NCBI RefSeq assembly: GCF_004795255.1
Contig: NZ_SSBQ01000002.1
Coordinates: 4,370,001-4,434,000 of the forward strand
Direction: 5' to 3'
DNA from: Streptomyces sp. RKND-216
GTDB lineage: Bacteria; Actinomycetota; Actinomycetes; Streptomycetales; Streptomycetaceae
Length of the DNA: 64,000 nucleotides
Shown here: one piece after another, positions 30,550 to 40,543 of the stretch
How positions within the stretch are numbered: the stretch's first letter is position 1
Layout of the letters: every line of letters begins with the position of its first letter
Notes under the pieces: generated by a model
Seen by the model: the letters and a program-made list of their open reading frames with translations, nothing else
The model's database searches: none
Told to the model about the DNA's origin: nothing
Translations under genes and position numbers: made by a program

Positions 30550-31071
30550 ATGACCCTCGTCCCCGCGCCCGAGATCGACGTCCGGTTCGGCGCACCGGAA
30601 GCCGTCGCCACACCGTGGGCGGAGGTCGCCCGGACGCTCCGGGAGGCCGAGCTGTACTGGCTGACCACCGTCCGGCGGGACGGCCGCCCGCACGTGACGC
30701 CGTTGATCGGCGTGACCGGGGGCGCCGGGCAGGAGGTCCACTTCTGCACCGGCCTGCGCGAACAGAAGGCCCGCAACCTCGGGCACGGCCGCCGGGTCGC
30801 GCTGACCACCGGCGCGAACGCCTGGAACCGCGGCCTCGACGTCGTCGTCGAGGGCCTCGCCGTCCCCGTCACCGACGGCGCCGCACTCCGGGAGATCGCG
30901 GACGCCTACGAGACGAAGTACGGCGACGACTGGCACTTCGACGTCGGCGACGGGGTGTTCGGCTCCGGCGACGACGCGGCCGCCGTGTTCCGCGTGGAGC
31001 CCGTCAAGGTGCTCGCGTTCGCCAAGGACCCGCACGGCCAGACCCGTTACCGCTTCCCGGCCCCCGCCTGA
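30550..31071 (+). CDS. Pyridoxamine 5'-phosphate oxidase family protein
   Basis: The 173-residue split-barrel protein shows YWLTTVRRDGRPHVTPLIGV near the N-terminus, HFCTGLREQKARNLGHGRRVALTTG with the residues that bind the flavin or F420 phosphate, then GLDVVVEGLAV and a C-terminal VFRVEPVKVLAFAKDP followed by TRYRF. It resembles actinobacterial PPOX enzymes using F420 or FMN; substrate unknown. The ATG at 30550 has CAGGAGG ideally placed. Confidence 0.85.
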   Translation: MTLVPAPEIDVRFGAPEAVATPWAEVARTLREAELYWLTTVRRDGRPHVTPLIGVTGGAGQEVHFCTGLREQKARNLGHGRRVALTTGANAWNRGLDVVVEGLAVPVTDGAALREIADAYETKYGDDWHFDVGDGVFGSGDDAAAVFRVEPVKVLAFAKDPHGQTRYRFPAPA

Positions 31072-31238
31072 CATCCGTAGGAGCATCGCCCGCGCGGACA
31101 CCCATGTGCGTCCAGCGGCCGCACGAGCGGCCCGCACACGAATGCGCGCGACCGTGCCGGGGCGTGCGCACGTCCCGCAGCCGCCCGGGCGGTACGATCC
31201 GCTGGGTACACCGACGACGCACAGCCGGAGGCGCCACC

Positions 31239-31616
31239 GTGGCGGGAGAACCGCAGGCCGACTGCCTGTTCTGCAAGATCGTCGCGGGGGACGTCCCCGC
31301 GACCGTCGTACGCGACACGGAGACGACTCTCGCCTTCCGCGACATCAACCCGCAGGCCCCCACCCATGTTCTGGTGATCCCGAAGGCGCACCACCAGGAC
31401 GCCGTCACGCTGGCGGTGGAGGCGCCGCAGATCGCCGCCGACGTGCTGCGCGAAGCGGCCGCGGTCGCCGAGGAGGAGGGCATCGCGGTCGCCGAGGGCG
31501 GCCCGGGCACGGGCTACCGCGTCGTCTTCAACACCGGCACGGGTGCCGGCCAGACCGTCTTCCACGCGCACGCCCACGTGCTCGGCGGCCGCGGCCTCAA
31601 CTGGCCGCCCGGCTGA
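31239..31616 (+). CDS. HIT family protein (histidine triad nucleotide hydrolase)
   Basis: The 125-residue protein has the HIT layout: CLFCKIVAGDVPA at the N-terminus, LAFRDINPQAPTHVLVIPK, and the catalytic triad HAHAHVLGGRGL at the C-terminus. HINT-type members hydrolyse nucleoside phosphoramidates and acyl-adenylates. The GTG at 31239 is the first start before the conserved CLFC. It stands 46 bases before the RNase Z-like gene on the same strand and may be cotranscribed with it. Confidence 0.93.
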   Translation: MAGEPQADCLFCKIVAGDVPATVVRDTETTLAFRDINPQAPTHVLVIPKAHHQDAVTLAVEAPQIAADVLREAAAVAEEEGIAVAEGGPGTGYRVVFNTGTGAGQTVFHAHAHVLGGRGLNWPPG

Positions 31617-31661
31617 GCCGCCCCGCCCGCCCGTCGTAGCCCGCCCCGACAGGACCCGGCC

Positions 31662-32576
31662 ATGTCCGTCCGCGAACTCGTCGTCCTCGGCACCGCCAGC
31701 CAGGTGCCGACCCGGCACCGCAACCACAACGGCTACCTGCTGCGCTGGGACGGCGAGGGCCTGCTCTTCGACCCGGGCGAGGGCACCCAGCGGCAGATGC
31801 TGTACGCCGGGGTCGCCGCACACGACATCGACCGCATCTGCGTCACCCACTTCCACGGCGACCACTCCCTCGGCCTCGCGGGGGTCCTGCAGCGCATCAA
31901 CCTCGACCGGGTGCCGCACCCGGTGACCGCCCACTACCCGGCGTCCGGCGCGCACTTCTTCGACCGGCTGCGTCACGCCACCGCCTACCGGGAGACCGTC
32001 CCCCTGCGCACGGAGCCCGTCCCCGACGCCGAGCAGGCCGTGCTGTACGAGGGCGCCGCCTACGCCCTCACCGCGTACCGCCTCTCCCACCCCGTGGAGG
32101 CATACGGCTACCGCCTCGCCGAGCCGGACGGGCGCCGCATGCTGCCGGACCGGCTGCGTGCCCACGGCATCACGGGCCCGGACGTGGGCCGGCTCCGGCG
32201 AGACGGTTCCCTGCGCGGCGTCACCCTGGAGGAGGTCAGCGCTCCCCGCCCCGGCCAGCGGTTCGCGTTCGTCATGGACACCCGTCTCTGCGACGGCGTG
32301 TACGCGCTCGCGGAGGGCTGCGACATGCTGGTCATCGAGTCGACGTTCCTGGACGAGGACACCGCGCTCGCCGAGGAGTACGGGCACCTGACCGCCGGTC
32401 AGGCGGGCCGCGTCGCGGCGGAGTCGGGCGTGCGGCACCTGGTGCTCACGCACTTCAGCCAGCGCTACCCGGACCCCGCCGCCTTCGCCGCGCAGGCCCG
32501 CGCGGCCGGCTTCGACGGCGAACTCACCACCGCCCGCGACCTCGACCGCGTCCCCCTGCCCAAGCGCCGCGTCTGA
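31662..32576 (+). CDS. rnz: Ribonuclease Z-like MBL-fold nuclease
   Basis: The 304-residue protein matches tRNase Z: an N-terminal [31 protein letters not shown], the metal motif [15 protein letters not shown], then [18 protein letters not shown] and [11 protein letters not shown]. These are the seven-ligand set of the dinuclear zinc site that cuts tRNA 3' trailers. Both tRNA genes in this window lack encoded CCA, so their maturation would need such an enzyme. The shortened exosite region cannot be judged by eye. It converges on era with a 75-base gap and no strong hairpin. Confidence 0.88.
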   Translation: MSVRELVVLGTASQVPTRHRNHNGYLLRWDGEGLLFDPGEGTQRQMLYAGVAAHDIDRICVTHFHGDHSLGLAGVLQRINLDRVPHPVTAHYPASGAHFFDRLRHATAYRETVPLRTEPVPDAEQAVLYEGAAYALTAYRLSHPVEAYGYRLAEPDGRRMLPDRLRAHGITGPDVGRLRRDGSLRGVTLEEVSAPRPGQRFAFVMDTRLCDGVYALAEGCDMLVIESTFLDEDTALAEEYGHLTAGQAGRVAAESGVRHLVLTHFSQRYPDPAAFAAQARAAGFDGELTTARDLDRVPLPKRRV

Positions 32577-32651
32577 AGCGCCCGTCCGCGCCCCGGGCAC
32601 ACGCCACGCCGCAACGGATCACCGGACTCGTCCCCCCGGAGGACCCGGGCC

Positions 32652-33605
32652 TCAGAAACCCAGGCGGCGGAGCTGCTTGGGATCGCGCTGCCAGTCCTTG
32701 GCCACCTTCACGTGCAGGTCGAGGTAGACCGGAGTACCCAGCAGCGCCTCGATGTGCTTGCGGGACGTGGTGCCGACATCCTTCAGGCGGCGCCCCTTGG
32801 GGCCGATCACGATGCCCTTCTGGCTCGGCCGCTCGATGAAGATGTTGGCGTGCACGTCCAGCAGCGGCCGGTCCGCCGGCCGTCCTTCGCGCGGCAGCAT
32901 CTCCTCCACGACCACCGCGATGGAGTGCGGCAGCTCGTCCCGCACGCCCTCCAAGGCCGCCTCACGGATCAGCTCGGCGACCATGACCTGCTCCGGCTCG
33001 TCCGTGAGGTCGCCGTCCGGGTAGAGCGCGGGCCCTTCGGGGAGCAGCGGCACCAGCAGGTCGGCGAGCAGCTCGACCTGCTTCCCCGCGGTCGCCGAGA
33101 CGGGCACGATCTCCGCCCACTCGAAGCCCAGCTCCTTGCCGAGCCGGTCCACCGCGATGAGCTGCTCGGCCAGCGTCTCGGAGTCGACCAGGTCGGTCTT
33201 GGTGACGATCGCGACCTTGGGCTTGCGCTTCAGGCCGGCCAGCTCCTTGGCGATGAAACGGTCACCGGGCCCGATCTTCTGGTCAGCGGGCAGGCAGAAG
33301 CCGATCACGTCGACCTCGGCCCAGGTTGTGCGCACCACATCGTTGAGCCGCTCGCCCAGCAGCGTGCGCGGCTTGTGCAGTCCCGGCGTGTCGACCAGCA
33401 CCAGCTGCGCGTCCGGACGGTGCACGATGCCGCGCACGGTGTGCCGCGTGGTCTGCGGGCGGTTGGAGGTGATCGCGACCTTCGTGCCCACCAGCGCGTT
33501 GGTCAGCGTCGACTTGCCGGCGTTCGGCCTGCCGACGAAGCACGCGAAGCCCGAACGGTGCGCGGCGTCCGCCGCCGCGGGGGAGGAGGGGGAGGGGTCA
33601 CTCAT
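32652..33605 (-). CDS. era: GTPase Era
   Basis: The 317-residue ribosome-assembly GTPase has G1 GRPNAGKSTL, G3 DTPGLHKPR, G4 TKTD and SATAGKQ (G5), followed by a KH domain with IERPSQKGIVIGPKGRRLKDVG that binds the 3' end of 16S rRNA. The ATG at 33605 is preferred because GGGGAG lies about ten bases upstream; an ATG nine bases earlier is too close to that site. It is at the promoter-distal end of the phoH-ybeY-CorC-Cdd-era run. Confidence 0.96.
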   Translation of the reverse strand: MSDPSPSSPAAADAAHRSGFACFVGRPNAGKSTLTNALVGTKVAITSNRPQTTRHTVRGIVHRPDAQLVLVDTPGLHKPRTLLGERLNDVVRTTWAEVDVIGFCLPADQKIGPGDRFIAKELAGLKRKPKVAIVTKTDLVDSETLAEQLIAVDRLGKELGFEWAEIVPVSATAGKQVELLADLLVPLLPEGPALYPDGDLTDEPEQVMVAELIREAALEGVRDELPHSIAVVVEEMLPREGRPADRPLLDVHANIFIERPSQKGIVIGPKGRRLKDVGTTSRKHIEALLGTPVYLDLHVKVAKDWQRDPKQLRRLGF

Positions 33606-33687
33606 GGCGACCATTCTCCCCGATCGCAGCGGGAGCCCCGACCAGCGCCCGCCGCAGCGGCCGCACGGCCCCGCCCCACGGCCCCGG

Positions 33688-34059
33688 TCAGCCCGTCCGC
33701 AGCGTGCCGCGCAGCACGCCGTCCGGGCCCGCCAGCAGCACCGGCGTGCCGGCGCCGCCGAGATCGCCCACGGCCGCCAGGTCCTCGTCCGGAAGCCGCC
33801 CGGCCGCGGTCACCACTGCCGCAGCCTCCAGGCTCTTCGCGCCGGACGCCACGGCCATTGCCACGGCCGTGCGCAGCGCGCTCAACGGCAGTGACGGCAA
33901 CGCGACCGAGCCGGCCACGTACGTCCGCCCGGTCTCGTCCCGCACGGCCGCGCCCTCCGGCGCGCCGTTGCGCGCCCGCGCCGCCCGCGCCAGCGTGACG
34001 ATCTTGCGGTCCTCCGGGTCCATGTCCTGCGCAGCCGCCTGCTCACCCTGCTCACTCAT
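33688..34059 (-). CDS. Cytidine deaminase-like protein without catalytic zinc motifs
   Basis: The 123-residue protein occupies the slot usually annotated cytidine deaminase next to era in actinobacteria. It shows a Cdd-like order: RKIVTLARAARARNGAPEGAAV, then DETGRTYVAGSVALPSLPLSALRTAVAMAVASGAK. The zinc-binding C/H-A-E motif is replaced by LSALRTA and there is no PCxxC anywhere, so deaminase activity is unlikely. A conserved, non-catalytic role such as a ribosome-associated or regulatory one is a speculation from context only. The ATG at 34059 begins the conserved part. Confidence 0.7.
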   Translation of the reverse strand: MSEQGEQAAAQDMDPEDRKIVTLARAARARNGAPEGAAVRDETGRTYVAGSVALPSLPLSALRTAVAMAVASGAKSLEAAAVVTAAGRLPDEDLAAVGDLGGAGTPVLLAGPDGVLRGTLRTG

Positions 34060-34089
34060 GCAGGCGAGCATATGCGCCCGCCGCGGTCG

Positions 34090-35451
34090 TCACGCCGGGT
34101 GGTGGTCGTGGTCGTGGCGGTCGGCGGGGACCTTCGCCCCGGCGGGGGCGGGAGCCTCCGCCGACCGTATCGGCTCGACGAGGACCGTGGTGATCCTGTT
34201 GCGGCGGCCCGCCGGCGACTCCGCGGTGAGGCGCAGTGCGGTGAGCGTCGGGTCGGAGTGGTCCTCCGTCACGTCCACCGTGGTGGTCGCACCAGCGATC
34301 GGGACGCGGCCCAGGCTCTTGGCGAGCAGCCCGCCGACGGTCTCCACGTCCTCGTCGTCCCAGCCGACCAGGTCGTAGAGCTCCCCGAGATCGCCGAGGT
34401 CCAGCCGCGCCGTGACGCGGTAGCGGCCGTGACCCAGGTCCTCCACCGGGTCCTGCTCCTTGTCGTACTCGTCGGCGATCTCGCCGACGATCTCCTCCAG
34501 GATGTCCTCGATGGTGACCACGCCCGCGGTGCCGCCGTACTCGTCGATGACGACGGCGACGTGGATGCGGTCCTGCTGCATCTCGCGCAGCAGGTCGCCG
34601 GCGTTCTTCGTGTCGGGGACGAAGGCGGCCGGCCGCATGGCCGTGGAGACCAGCTCGCTCTCGTTCTCCCGGTTGATGTGCACCTTCCGGGCGAGGTCCT
34701 TGAGGTAGACGATGCCCAGGACGTCGTCCTCGCTCTCGCCGACCACCGGGATGCGGGAGAAGCCGGAACGCAGCGCCAGGGTCAGCGCCTGGCGGACGGT
34801 CTTGAAGCGCTCGATGGTGATCAGGTCGGTACGCGGCACCATCACCTCGCGCACCAGCGTGTCGCCGAGCTGGAAGACGGAGTGCACCATTCTCCGCTCC
34901 TCGTCCTCGATCAGCGACTCCTGTTCGGCGAGGTCCACCAGTGCACGGAGCTCCGCCTCGCTGGCGAACGGGCCCTTGCGGAAACCCTTGCCCGGTGTCA
35001 GCGCGTTGCCGACGAGGATCAGCAGCTGCGGCAGCGGGCCCAGGATGCGGGCCAGCGGCAGCAGGACGTACGCCGCGGCGGTGGCGGTGTTCAGCGGGTG
35101 CTGCCGTCCGATGGTGCGCGGCGAGACGCCCACGGCGACGTAGGACACCAGCACCATCACCGCGATGGCGACGGTCAGCGCCTCCCACGTCCGGTCGAAG
35201 GACCGCAGGCAGGCGTAGGTGACGAGCACGCCGGCGGCCATCTCGCTGGCCACTCGCAGCAGCAGGGCGAGGTTGAGGTAGCGGGTCGGGTCGGAGGCGA
35301 CGGTGGCGAGCTTGGCCGCTCCGCGCCGGCCGGAGCGTACGGCCTCCTCGGCGCGGTAGCTGGTGGTGCGTGCCAGACCCGCCTCTGCGCAGGCCGCGAG
35401 CCAGGCCACTATCACCAGGGCCCCGGCGCCGACGAGCAGCTGCGCGGTCAT
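34090..35451 (-). CDS. Hemolysin family membrane protein (DUF21-CBS-CorC_HlyC)
   Basis: The 453-residue protein has an N-terminal DUF21 membrane domain with four hydrophobic segments (from [17 protein letters not shown] onward), a linker with [11 protein letters not shown], two CBS motifs ([21 protein letters not shown] and [28 protein letters not shown]) and a C-terminal CorC_HlyC domain. Relatives act in magnesium or cobalt efflux. The name hemolysin is historical and implies no haemolytic activity. The ATG at 35451 overlaps the ybeY stop (ATGA), so the two are coupled. Confidence 0.92.
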   Translation of the reverse strand: MTAQLLVGAGALVIVAWLAACAEAGLARTTSYRAEEAVRSGRRGAAKLATVASDPTRYLNLALLLRVASEMAAGVLVTYACLRSFDRTWEALTVAIAVMVLVSYVAVGVSPRTIGRQHPLNTATAAAYVLLPLARILGPLPQLLILVGNALTPGKGFRKGPFASEAELRALVDLAEQESLIEDEERRMVHSVFQLGDTLVREVMVPRTDLITIERFKTVRQALTLALRSGFSRIPVVGESEDDVLGIVYLKDLARKVHINRENESELVSTAMRPAAFVPDTKNAGDLLREMQQDRIHVAVVIDEYGGTAGVVTIEDILEEIVGEIADEYDKEQDPVEDLGHGRYRVTARLDLGDLGELYDLVGWDDEDVETVGGLLAKSLGRVPIAGATTTVDVTEDHSDPTLTALRLTAESPAGRRNRITTVLVEPIRSAEAPAPAGAKVPADRHDHDHHPA

Positions 35452-35948
35452 GAGGTGGTGGTGGGGGCCGGGGAGGGGCCTTCCAGGCCACGTTCGGCGC
35501 GCCAGCCGTCCACGATCGCGGACTGGAGGCCGAACATCTCGGCCCGCTCGGCTGGTTCCTCGTGGTCGTAGCCCAGCAGGTGCAGCACGCCGTGGACGGT
35601 GAGCAGTTGCAGCTCCTCGTCCATCGAGTGCCGGGTCGGTGCGTCGGCGCCCTGCTTCGACGCGACGTCCGGGCACAGCACGACGTCACCGAGAAGGCCC
35701 TGCGGGGGCTCCTCCTCGTCCCGGGCGGGCGGCCGTAGTTCGTCCATGGGGAAGGACATCACGTCCGTCGGTCCGGGCAGGTCCATCCACTGGAGGTGGA
35801 GCTGCTCCATGGCGTCGGTGTCGATGGCGATCAGGGACAGCTCCGCCAGCGGATGGATGCGCATCCGGTTCAGGGCGTAGCGGGCGATGTCGAGGACGGA
35901 CTCCTCGTCGAAGGAGCGCCCGGACTCGTTGTTGACGTCGATGGACAT
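35448..35948 (-). CDS. ybeY: rRNA maturation RNase YbeY
   Basis: The 166-residue metal-dependent endoribonuclease acts in 16S rRNA 3' maturation and ribosome quality control. The signature is [11 protein letters not shown] (HX3HX5H, the zinc ligands), preceded by [11 protein letters not shown] and [13 protein letters not shown]. The ATG at 35948 begins the conserved N-terminus; the tail after the zinc motif is of normal length. It is nine bases downstream of phoH and overlaps the CorC-like gene, making a tight operon. Association with PhoH and Era is conserved across bacteria. Confidence 0.97.
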   Translation of the reverse strand: MSIDVNNESGRSFDEESVLDIARYALNRMRIHPLAELSLIAIDTDAMEQLHLQWMDLPGPTDVMSFPMDELRPPARDEEEPPQGLLGDVVLCPDVASKQGADAPTRHSMDEELQLLTVHGVLHLLGYDHEEPAERAEMFGLQSAIVDGWRAERGLEGPSPAPTTTS

Positions 35949-35957
35949 GTGCGGTGC

Positions 35958-37046
<1,089 letters not shown>

Positions 37047-37231
37047 GGGCGGCCTCTGGGGCCTGCTCATCCCTCTCCGTGCTGCGACGACTGGTTCCTC
37101 AAGAATACGCCGACCCACCGACACGCCGGAGGGGATTTCTGCTGCACGGCTGCACTGCCCGGCCGCTCCGCGCGCCCCGCTCGCGCACGCCCTGACCCCG
37201 GCCGGCGCTCCGGCCGGCGCCTCGGAGGGGG

Positions 37232-38464
37232 TCACGCCCGGCGGAACCCGATCGTCGGAACCGCCCGGCGCAGTGGCCCCGGCCTGCCGCAGCGGGGCAG
37301 CAGCGCGTCCAGGAACGCGTACCGGCGCAGCGCCTCCGGGTCCTGCCCGGCCGCGGCCGCGGCCTCAGGCGACAGCGTGTACTGCCGCACCCCCTCGTAC
37401 CAGGCCCCGACCTCCGGCCAGCCGGGTGCCGACAGCGAACCGCCGAACTCCTGCACCGACAACGCCGCCGTCAGGCCCGCGAAGGCCAGCCGGTCCTCCA
37501 GCGGCCAGCCCGCGAGGGTGCCGGTGAGGAAACCCGCGGTGAACACGTCGCCCGCACCCGTGGTGTCCAGGGCCTCCACCGCGATGGCCGGGACCCGCGC
37601 GGTCGCACCGGTACGGCCGTCCGCGGCGTAGGCGCCGTCGGCGCCCAGGGTGACCACCGCCAGCGGCACACGCTCGGCGAGCGCCCGCGCGGCCCGCAGC
37701 GGGCACTCGGTGCGGGTGTAGCGCATCGCCTCGGCCGCGTTGGGCAGGAACGCCTCGCAGTGGCCCAGCTCGGGCAGGGACGCCAGGTCCCAGCGGCCGG
37801 AGTCGTCCCAGCCGACCCCGGCGAACACCAGGCTGCCGTGCCCGGCGGCGGTCGCCACCCACTCCTGCGGCTCCCCGGGCACCAGCGACGCCACGCAGGC
37901 CCGTGCCCGGGGCGGGCACTCGCGGTCCCCCTCCGGCGCCGGACCGGGCGGCGGCGCCACGTGGCCGTGCGAGACCATCGTCCGCTCGCCCTCGTACGCC
38001 ATGGAGACCGTCACCGGGGAGTGCCAGCCGGGCACCGTGTGCGACATCGACAGGTCGATGCCCTCGCCGCGTTCGAGGGAGTCCCGGCAGTAGTCGCCGT
38101 ACATGTCGTCGCCGAAGGCGGCCGCCAGCGACGTACGCAGGCCGAGGCGCGCCAGCGCGGCCGCCATGTTGGCGACCCCGCCCGGACTGGAGCCCATGCC
38201 GCGCGCCCAGGACTCGGTGCCGCGGACCGGGGCGGCGTCCAGGCCGGTGAAGATGATGTCCAGGAAGACCGTGCCCGTCAGGTAGACGTCGCAGGCGGGA
38301 TCGTCCGGGCGGCGCAGCGCGGCGAGCGGGTCCAGCCGTTCGGTGGCGTCCCGCTGCGCGTCGGGGCGGTCCGGGACGCCGTCCTCGTGGTGCGTGCCGC
38401 GCCCGCCGGTCGTGCCGTGCGCGCCGGTGGTGCCTGCCGTGCCGTCCGTGCCTGCCGTGCTCAC
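37232..38464 (-). CDS. PfkB family carbohydrate kinase
   Basis: The 410-residue ribokinase-like protein has CDVYLTGTVFLDIIFTGL near residue 60, the glycine-rich SSPGGVANMAAALARLG, and the C-terminal anion hole and catalytic base DTTGAGDVFTAGFLTG. The substrate is a sugar or nucleoside that cannot be identified. The first 30 residues are a Gly/Thr/His repeat tract encoded by near-repeats of GCCGTGCC on the plus strand, unlike other PfkB proteins. It is divergent from the GH4 glycosidase gene (94-base gap), so both may share one regulatory region and one sugar pathway. Confidence 0.88.
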   Translation of the reverse strand: MSTAGTDGTAGTTGAHGTTGGRGTHHEDGVPDRPDAQRDATERLDPLAALRRPDDPACDVYLTGTVFLDIIFTGLDAAPVRGTESWARGMGSSPGGVANMAAALARLGLRTSLAAAFGDDMYGDYCRDSLERGEGIDLSMSHTVPGWHSPVTVSMAYEGERTMVSHGHVAPPPGPAPEGDRECPPRARACVASLVPGEPQEWVATAAGHGSLVFAGVGWDDSGRWDLASLPELGHCEAFLPNAAEAMRYTRTECPLRAARALAERVPLAVVTLGADGAYAADGRTGATARVPAIAVEALDTTGAGDVFTAGFLTGTLAGWPLEDRLAFAGLTAALSVQEFGGSLSAPGWPEVGAWYEGVRQYTLSPEAAAAAGQDPEALRRYAFLDALLPRCGRPGPLRRAVPTIGFRRA

Positions 38465-38558
38465 CGTCTCTCCTCGTGCTCCTCCCGGTCAGTGTCCCGC
38501 GCCGAACCCGCTGGCGACACTGCCCGTGCGCCTGCCGCCGTGCGGTACGTTCCGCAGC

Positions 38559-39899
38559 ATGCGGCTGACGATTCTGGGCGGCGGCGGATTCCGCGTACCT
38601 CTGGTCTACCGTGCCCTGCTGACAGAGGCACACCGGGACGCGGCGGGACGCTGCACCGAACTGGTCCTGCACGACACCGACGCCGCCCGCGCCGGCGTGG
38701 TCGCCTCGGTGCTCGCCGCGCAGGCCCGCGAGGAACGCCACCCCGTGCCCGTCCGCGTGGAGGCGGACCTGGACGACGCGCTGCGCGGCGCCGACTTCGT
38801 CTTCTCCGCGATCCGCGTCGGCGGCACGGAGGGACGCGTGCGCGACGAACGGATTCCGCTGGCCGAGGGCGTCCTCGGACAGGAGACGGTCGGCGCGGGC
38901 GGCGTGCTGTACGCGCTGCGCACGGTCCCCGTCGCGATGCGCATCGCGGAACGCGTCCGTGCCGTCGCCCCCGGGGCGTGGGTGATCAACTTCACCAACC
39001 CCGCCGGTATCGTCACCGAGGCGATGGCGCGGGTGCTGGGGGACCGGGTCGTCGGCATCTGCGACTCGCCGGTCGGCCTGGTGCGCCGCGCGGCGCGCGC
39101 CGCGGGGGCCGACCCGGCGGCCGTCCGCTACGACTACCTCGGCCTCAACCACCTCGGCTGGCTGCGGTCCCTCACGGCCGCCGGCCGCGACCTGCTGCCC
39201 GGGCTGCTCGCCGACGACGCTGCACTGGCCTCCTTCGAGGAGGGCCGCCTGTTCGGCGGTTCCTGGCTGCGTGCGCTCGGCAGCCTGCCCAACGAGTACC
39301 TGCACTACTACTACTTCCGCCGCGAGACGCTCGCTGCCGTGCGGGAGGCTCCCGAGACGCGGGGCGCCTTCCTCGACCGGCAGCAGCGCGCCTTCTTCGC
39401 GACGGCCGGGCAGGAACCGGAACGCGCGCTGGAGCTGTGGGAACGCACGCGCCTGGAACGCGAGGAGACGTACATGGCCGAGAGTCGCGAGGCGAGCGGC
39501 GGCTGGGAGCGCGACACCTGCGACCTGGACGGCGGCGGCTACGACCGGGTCGCGCTCGCTCTGATGCACGCCATCGCGGGCGACACCCGGGACGAGCTGA
39601 TCCTCAACGTGCGCGGCGGCGGGAGGGTGACCGGGCTGCCGGACGACGCCGTGGTGGAGACGGTGTGCGCGGCGGACGCGGACGGCGTGCGGCCGCGGTG
39701 GGAGGCGGTAACGGCTCCGGGGGAGGCCGAACTGGGGCTGATGCTCCAGCTCAAGGCGGTGGAGCGGGCGACGATCGAGGCCGCCGAGACCGGGTCCCGG
39801 CGTGCGGCGCTGCGGGCACTGGGGCTCCACCCTCTGGTCGACTCCCCGGCCGTCGCGGCCCGCATCCTGGACGCGCAGGGCGCCTTCGGCGCCGGGTGA
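38559..39899 (+). CDS. Glycoside hydrolase family 4 (6-phospho-beta-glucosidase type)
   Basis: The 446-residue GH4 enzyme uses NAD and a divalent metal to cleave glycosides by oxidation and elimination. The N-terminal RLTILGGGGFRVPLVYRALL is the Rossmann loop. Further family features are FTNPAGIVTEAM, GICDSP at the metal-binding cysteine (CN/CD-x-P type, as in phospho-beta-glucosidases rather than the CHG of alpha-glucosidases), GLNHLGWL with the metal His, and NEYLHYYYF. The ATG at 38559 begins the conserved part. No PTS genes lie nearby to supply phosphorylated substrate; the divergent PfkB kinase is the only sugar kinase next to it. Confidence 0.9.
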   Translation: MRLTILGGGGFRVPLVYRALLTEAHRDAAGRCTELVLHDTDAARAGVVASVLAAQAREERHPVPVRVEADLDDALRGADFVFSAIRVGGTEGRVRDERIPLAEGVLGQETVGAGGVLYALRTVPVAMRIAERVRAVAPGAWVINFTNPAGIVTEAMARVLGDRVVGICDSPVGLVRRAARAAGADPAAVRYDYLGLNHLGWLRSLTAAGRDLLPGLLADDAALASFEEGRLFGGSWLRALGSLPNEYLHYYYFRRETLAAVREAPETRGAFLDRQQRAFFATAGQEPERALELWERTRLEREETYMAESREASGGWERDTCDLDGGGYDRVALALMHAIAGDTRDELILNVRGGGRVTGLPDDAVVETVCAADADGVRPRWEAVTAPGEAELGLMLQLKAVERATIEAAETGSRRAALRALGLHPLVDSPAVAARILDAQGAFGAG

Positions 39900-39990
39900 G
39901 CCACTCCGTAGGCCCGACCGTGCGGCCTGCGCTGCGGCGTCGGCCCGGGAGCCGGGTATCTGGACTTCGCCCGCGAACGCCGGACGTCGC

Positions 39991-40260
39991 TTACGCGCCC
40001 TCCTTGAGGACGCGGCTGATGAGGGTGCGCTGGGCGTCGGTGAGGCGGGGGTCGGCGCAGTAGGCCGTGGCGCCGTCGGCCTCGATCTCGTAGTGGAAGC
40101 CGTCCGGGACGCCGACCGGGCGCTCGTCCCGGTGCCCTTCGGCCACGGCCTGGTCGGCGAGGGCGGCCACCTCGCCGGAGTCCGGGAGGTCGCCTGTGTC
40201 CAGCGTGGCCCGCCGGGTCACGCCGCCGAAGCCGCCCGTGCGGATGACGGTGATACGCAT
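39991..40260 (-). CDS. Emfourin-like protealysin inhibitor (89 aa)
   Basis: The 89-residue protein starts MRITVIRTGGFGGVTRRATLD and ends in DPRLTDAQRTLISRVLKEG, a pattern I recognise from emfourin, the small inhibitor usually encoded next to protealysin-like M4 proteases. Two copies of a beta-rich segment surround a helix. The ATG at 40260 was chosen; upstream codons in frame look non-coding. Its expected partner, the M4 protease at 41564-42646, lies on the same strand but is separated by the opposite-strand acyltransferase. It would bind and block the mature protease in the cytoplasm. Confidence 0.75.
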   Translation of the reverse strand: MRITVIRTGGFGGVTRRATLDTGDLPDSGEVAALADQAVAEGHRDERPVGVPDGFHYEIEADGATAYCADPRLTDAQRTLISRVLKEGA

Positions 40261-40543
40261 GCCGCCATCCTCCCGGACCGCCCGCGCGAAGCGCGGTAGG
40301 ACCGGCTCGAGCGCGTCTCGACGAACGATGGACACCCCTGACCGCCCCCCATCTGTCTCACGGCGGAGAACGGCAAGTTGGTCGGTGACACGGAGGGTGA
40401 CGGAGGAAAGACTGACTGCTTCACGGGCCGGGAGCCCCGACTGCCACGGGACGCGGCCACCTCACGACCAGCAGTACGCGGAGCGGTGGGACCTGCCGTC
40501 CCCGCCGCGCCGCGCTTCACCGAAACCCGAGGAGAGTCGAGCC

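Noticed and set aside
34090..35451. Virulence factor (hemolysin)
   Set aside because: The DUF21-CBS-CorC architecture is a membrane ion-homeostasis type; the hemolysin name is a legacy annotation.
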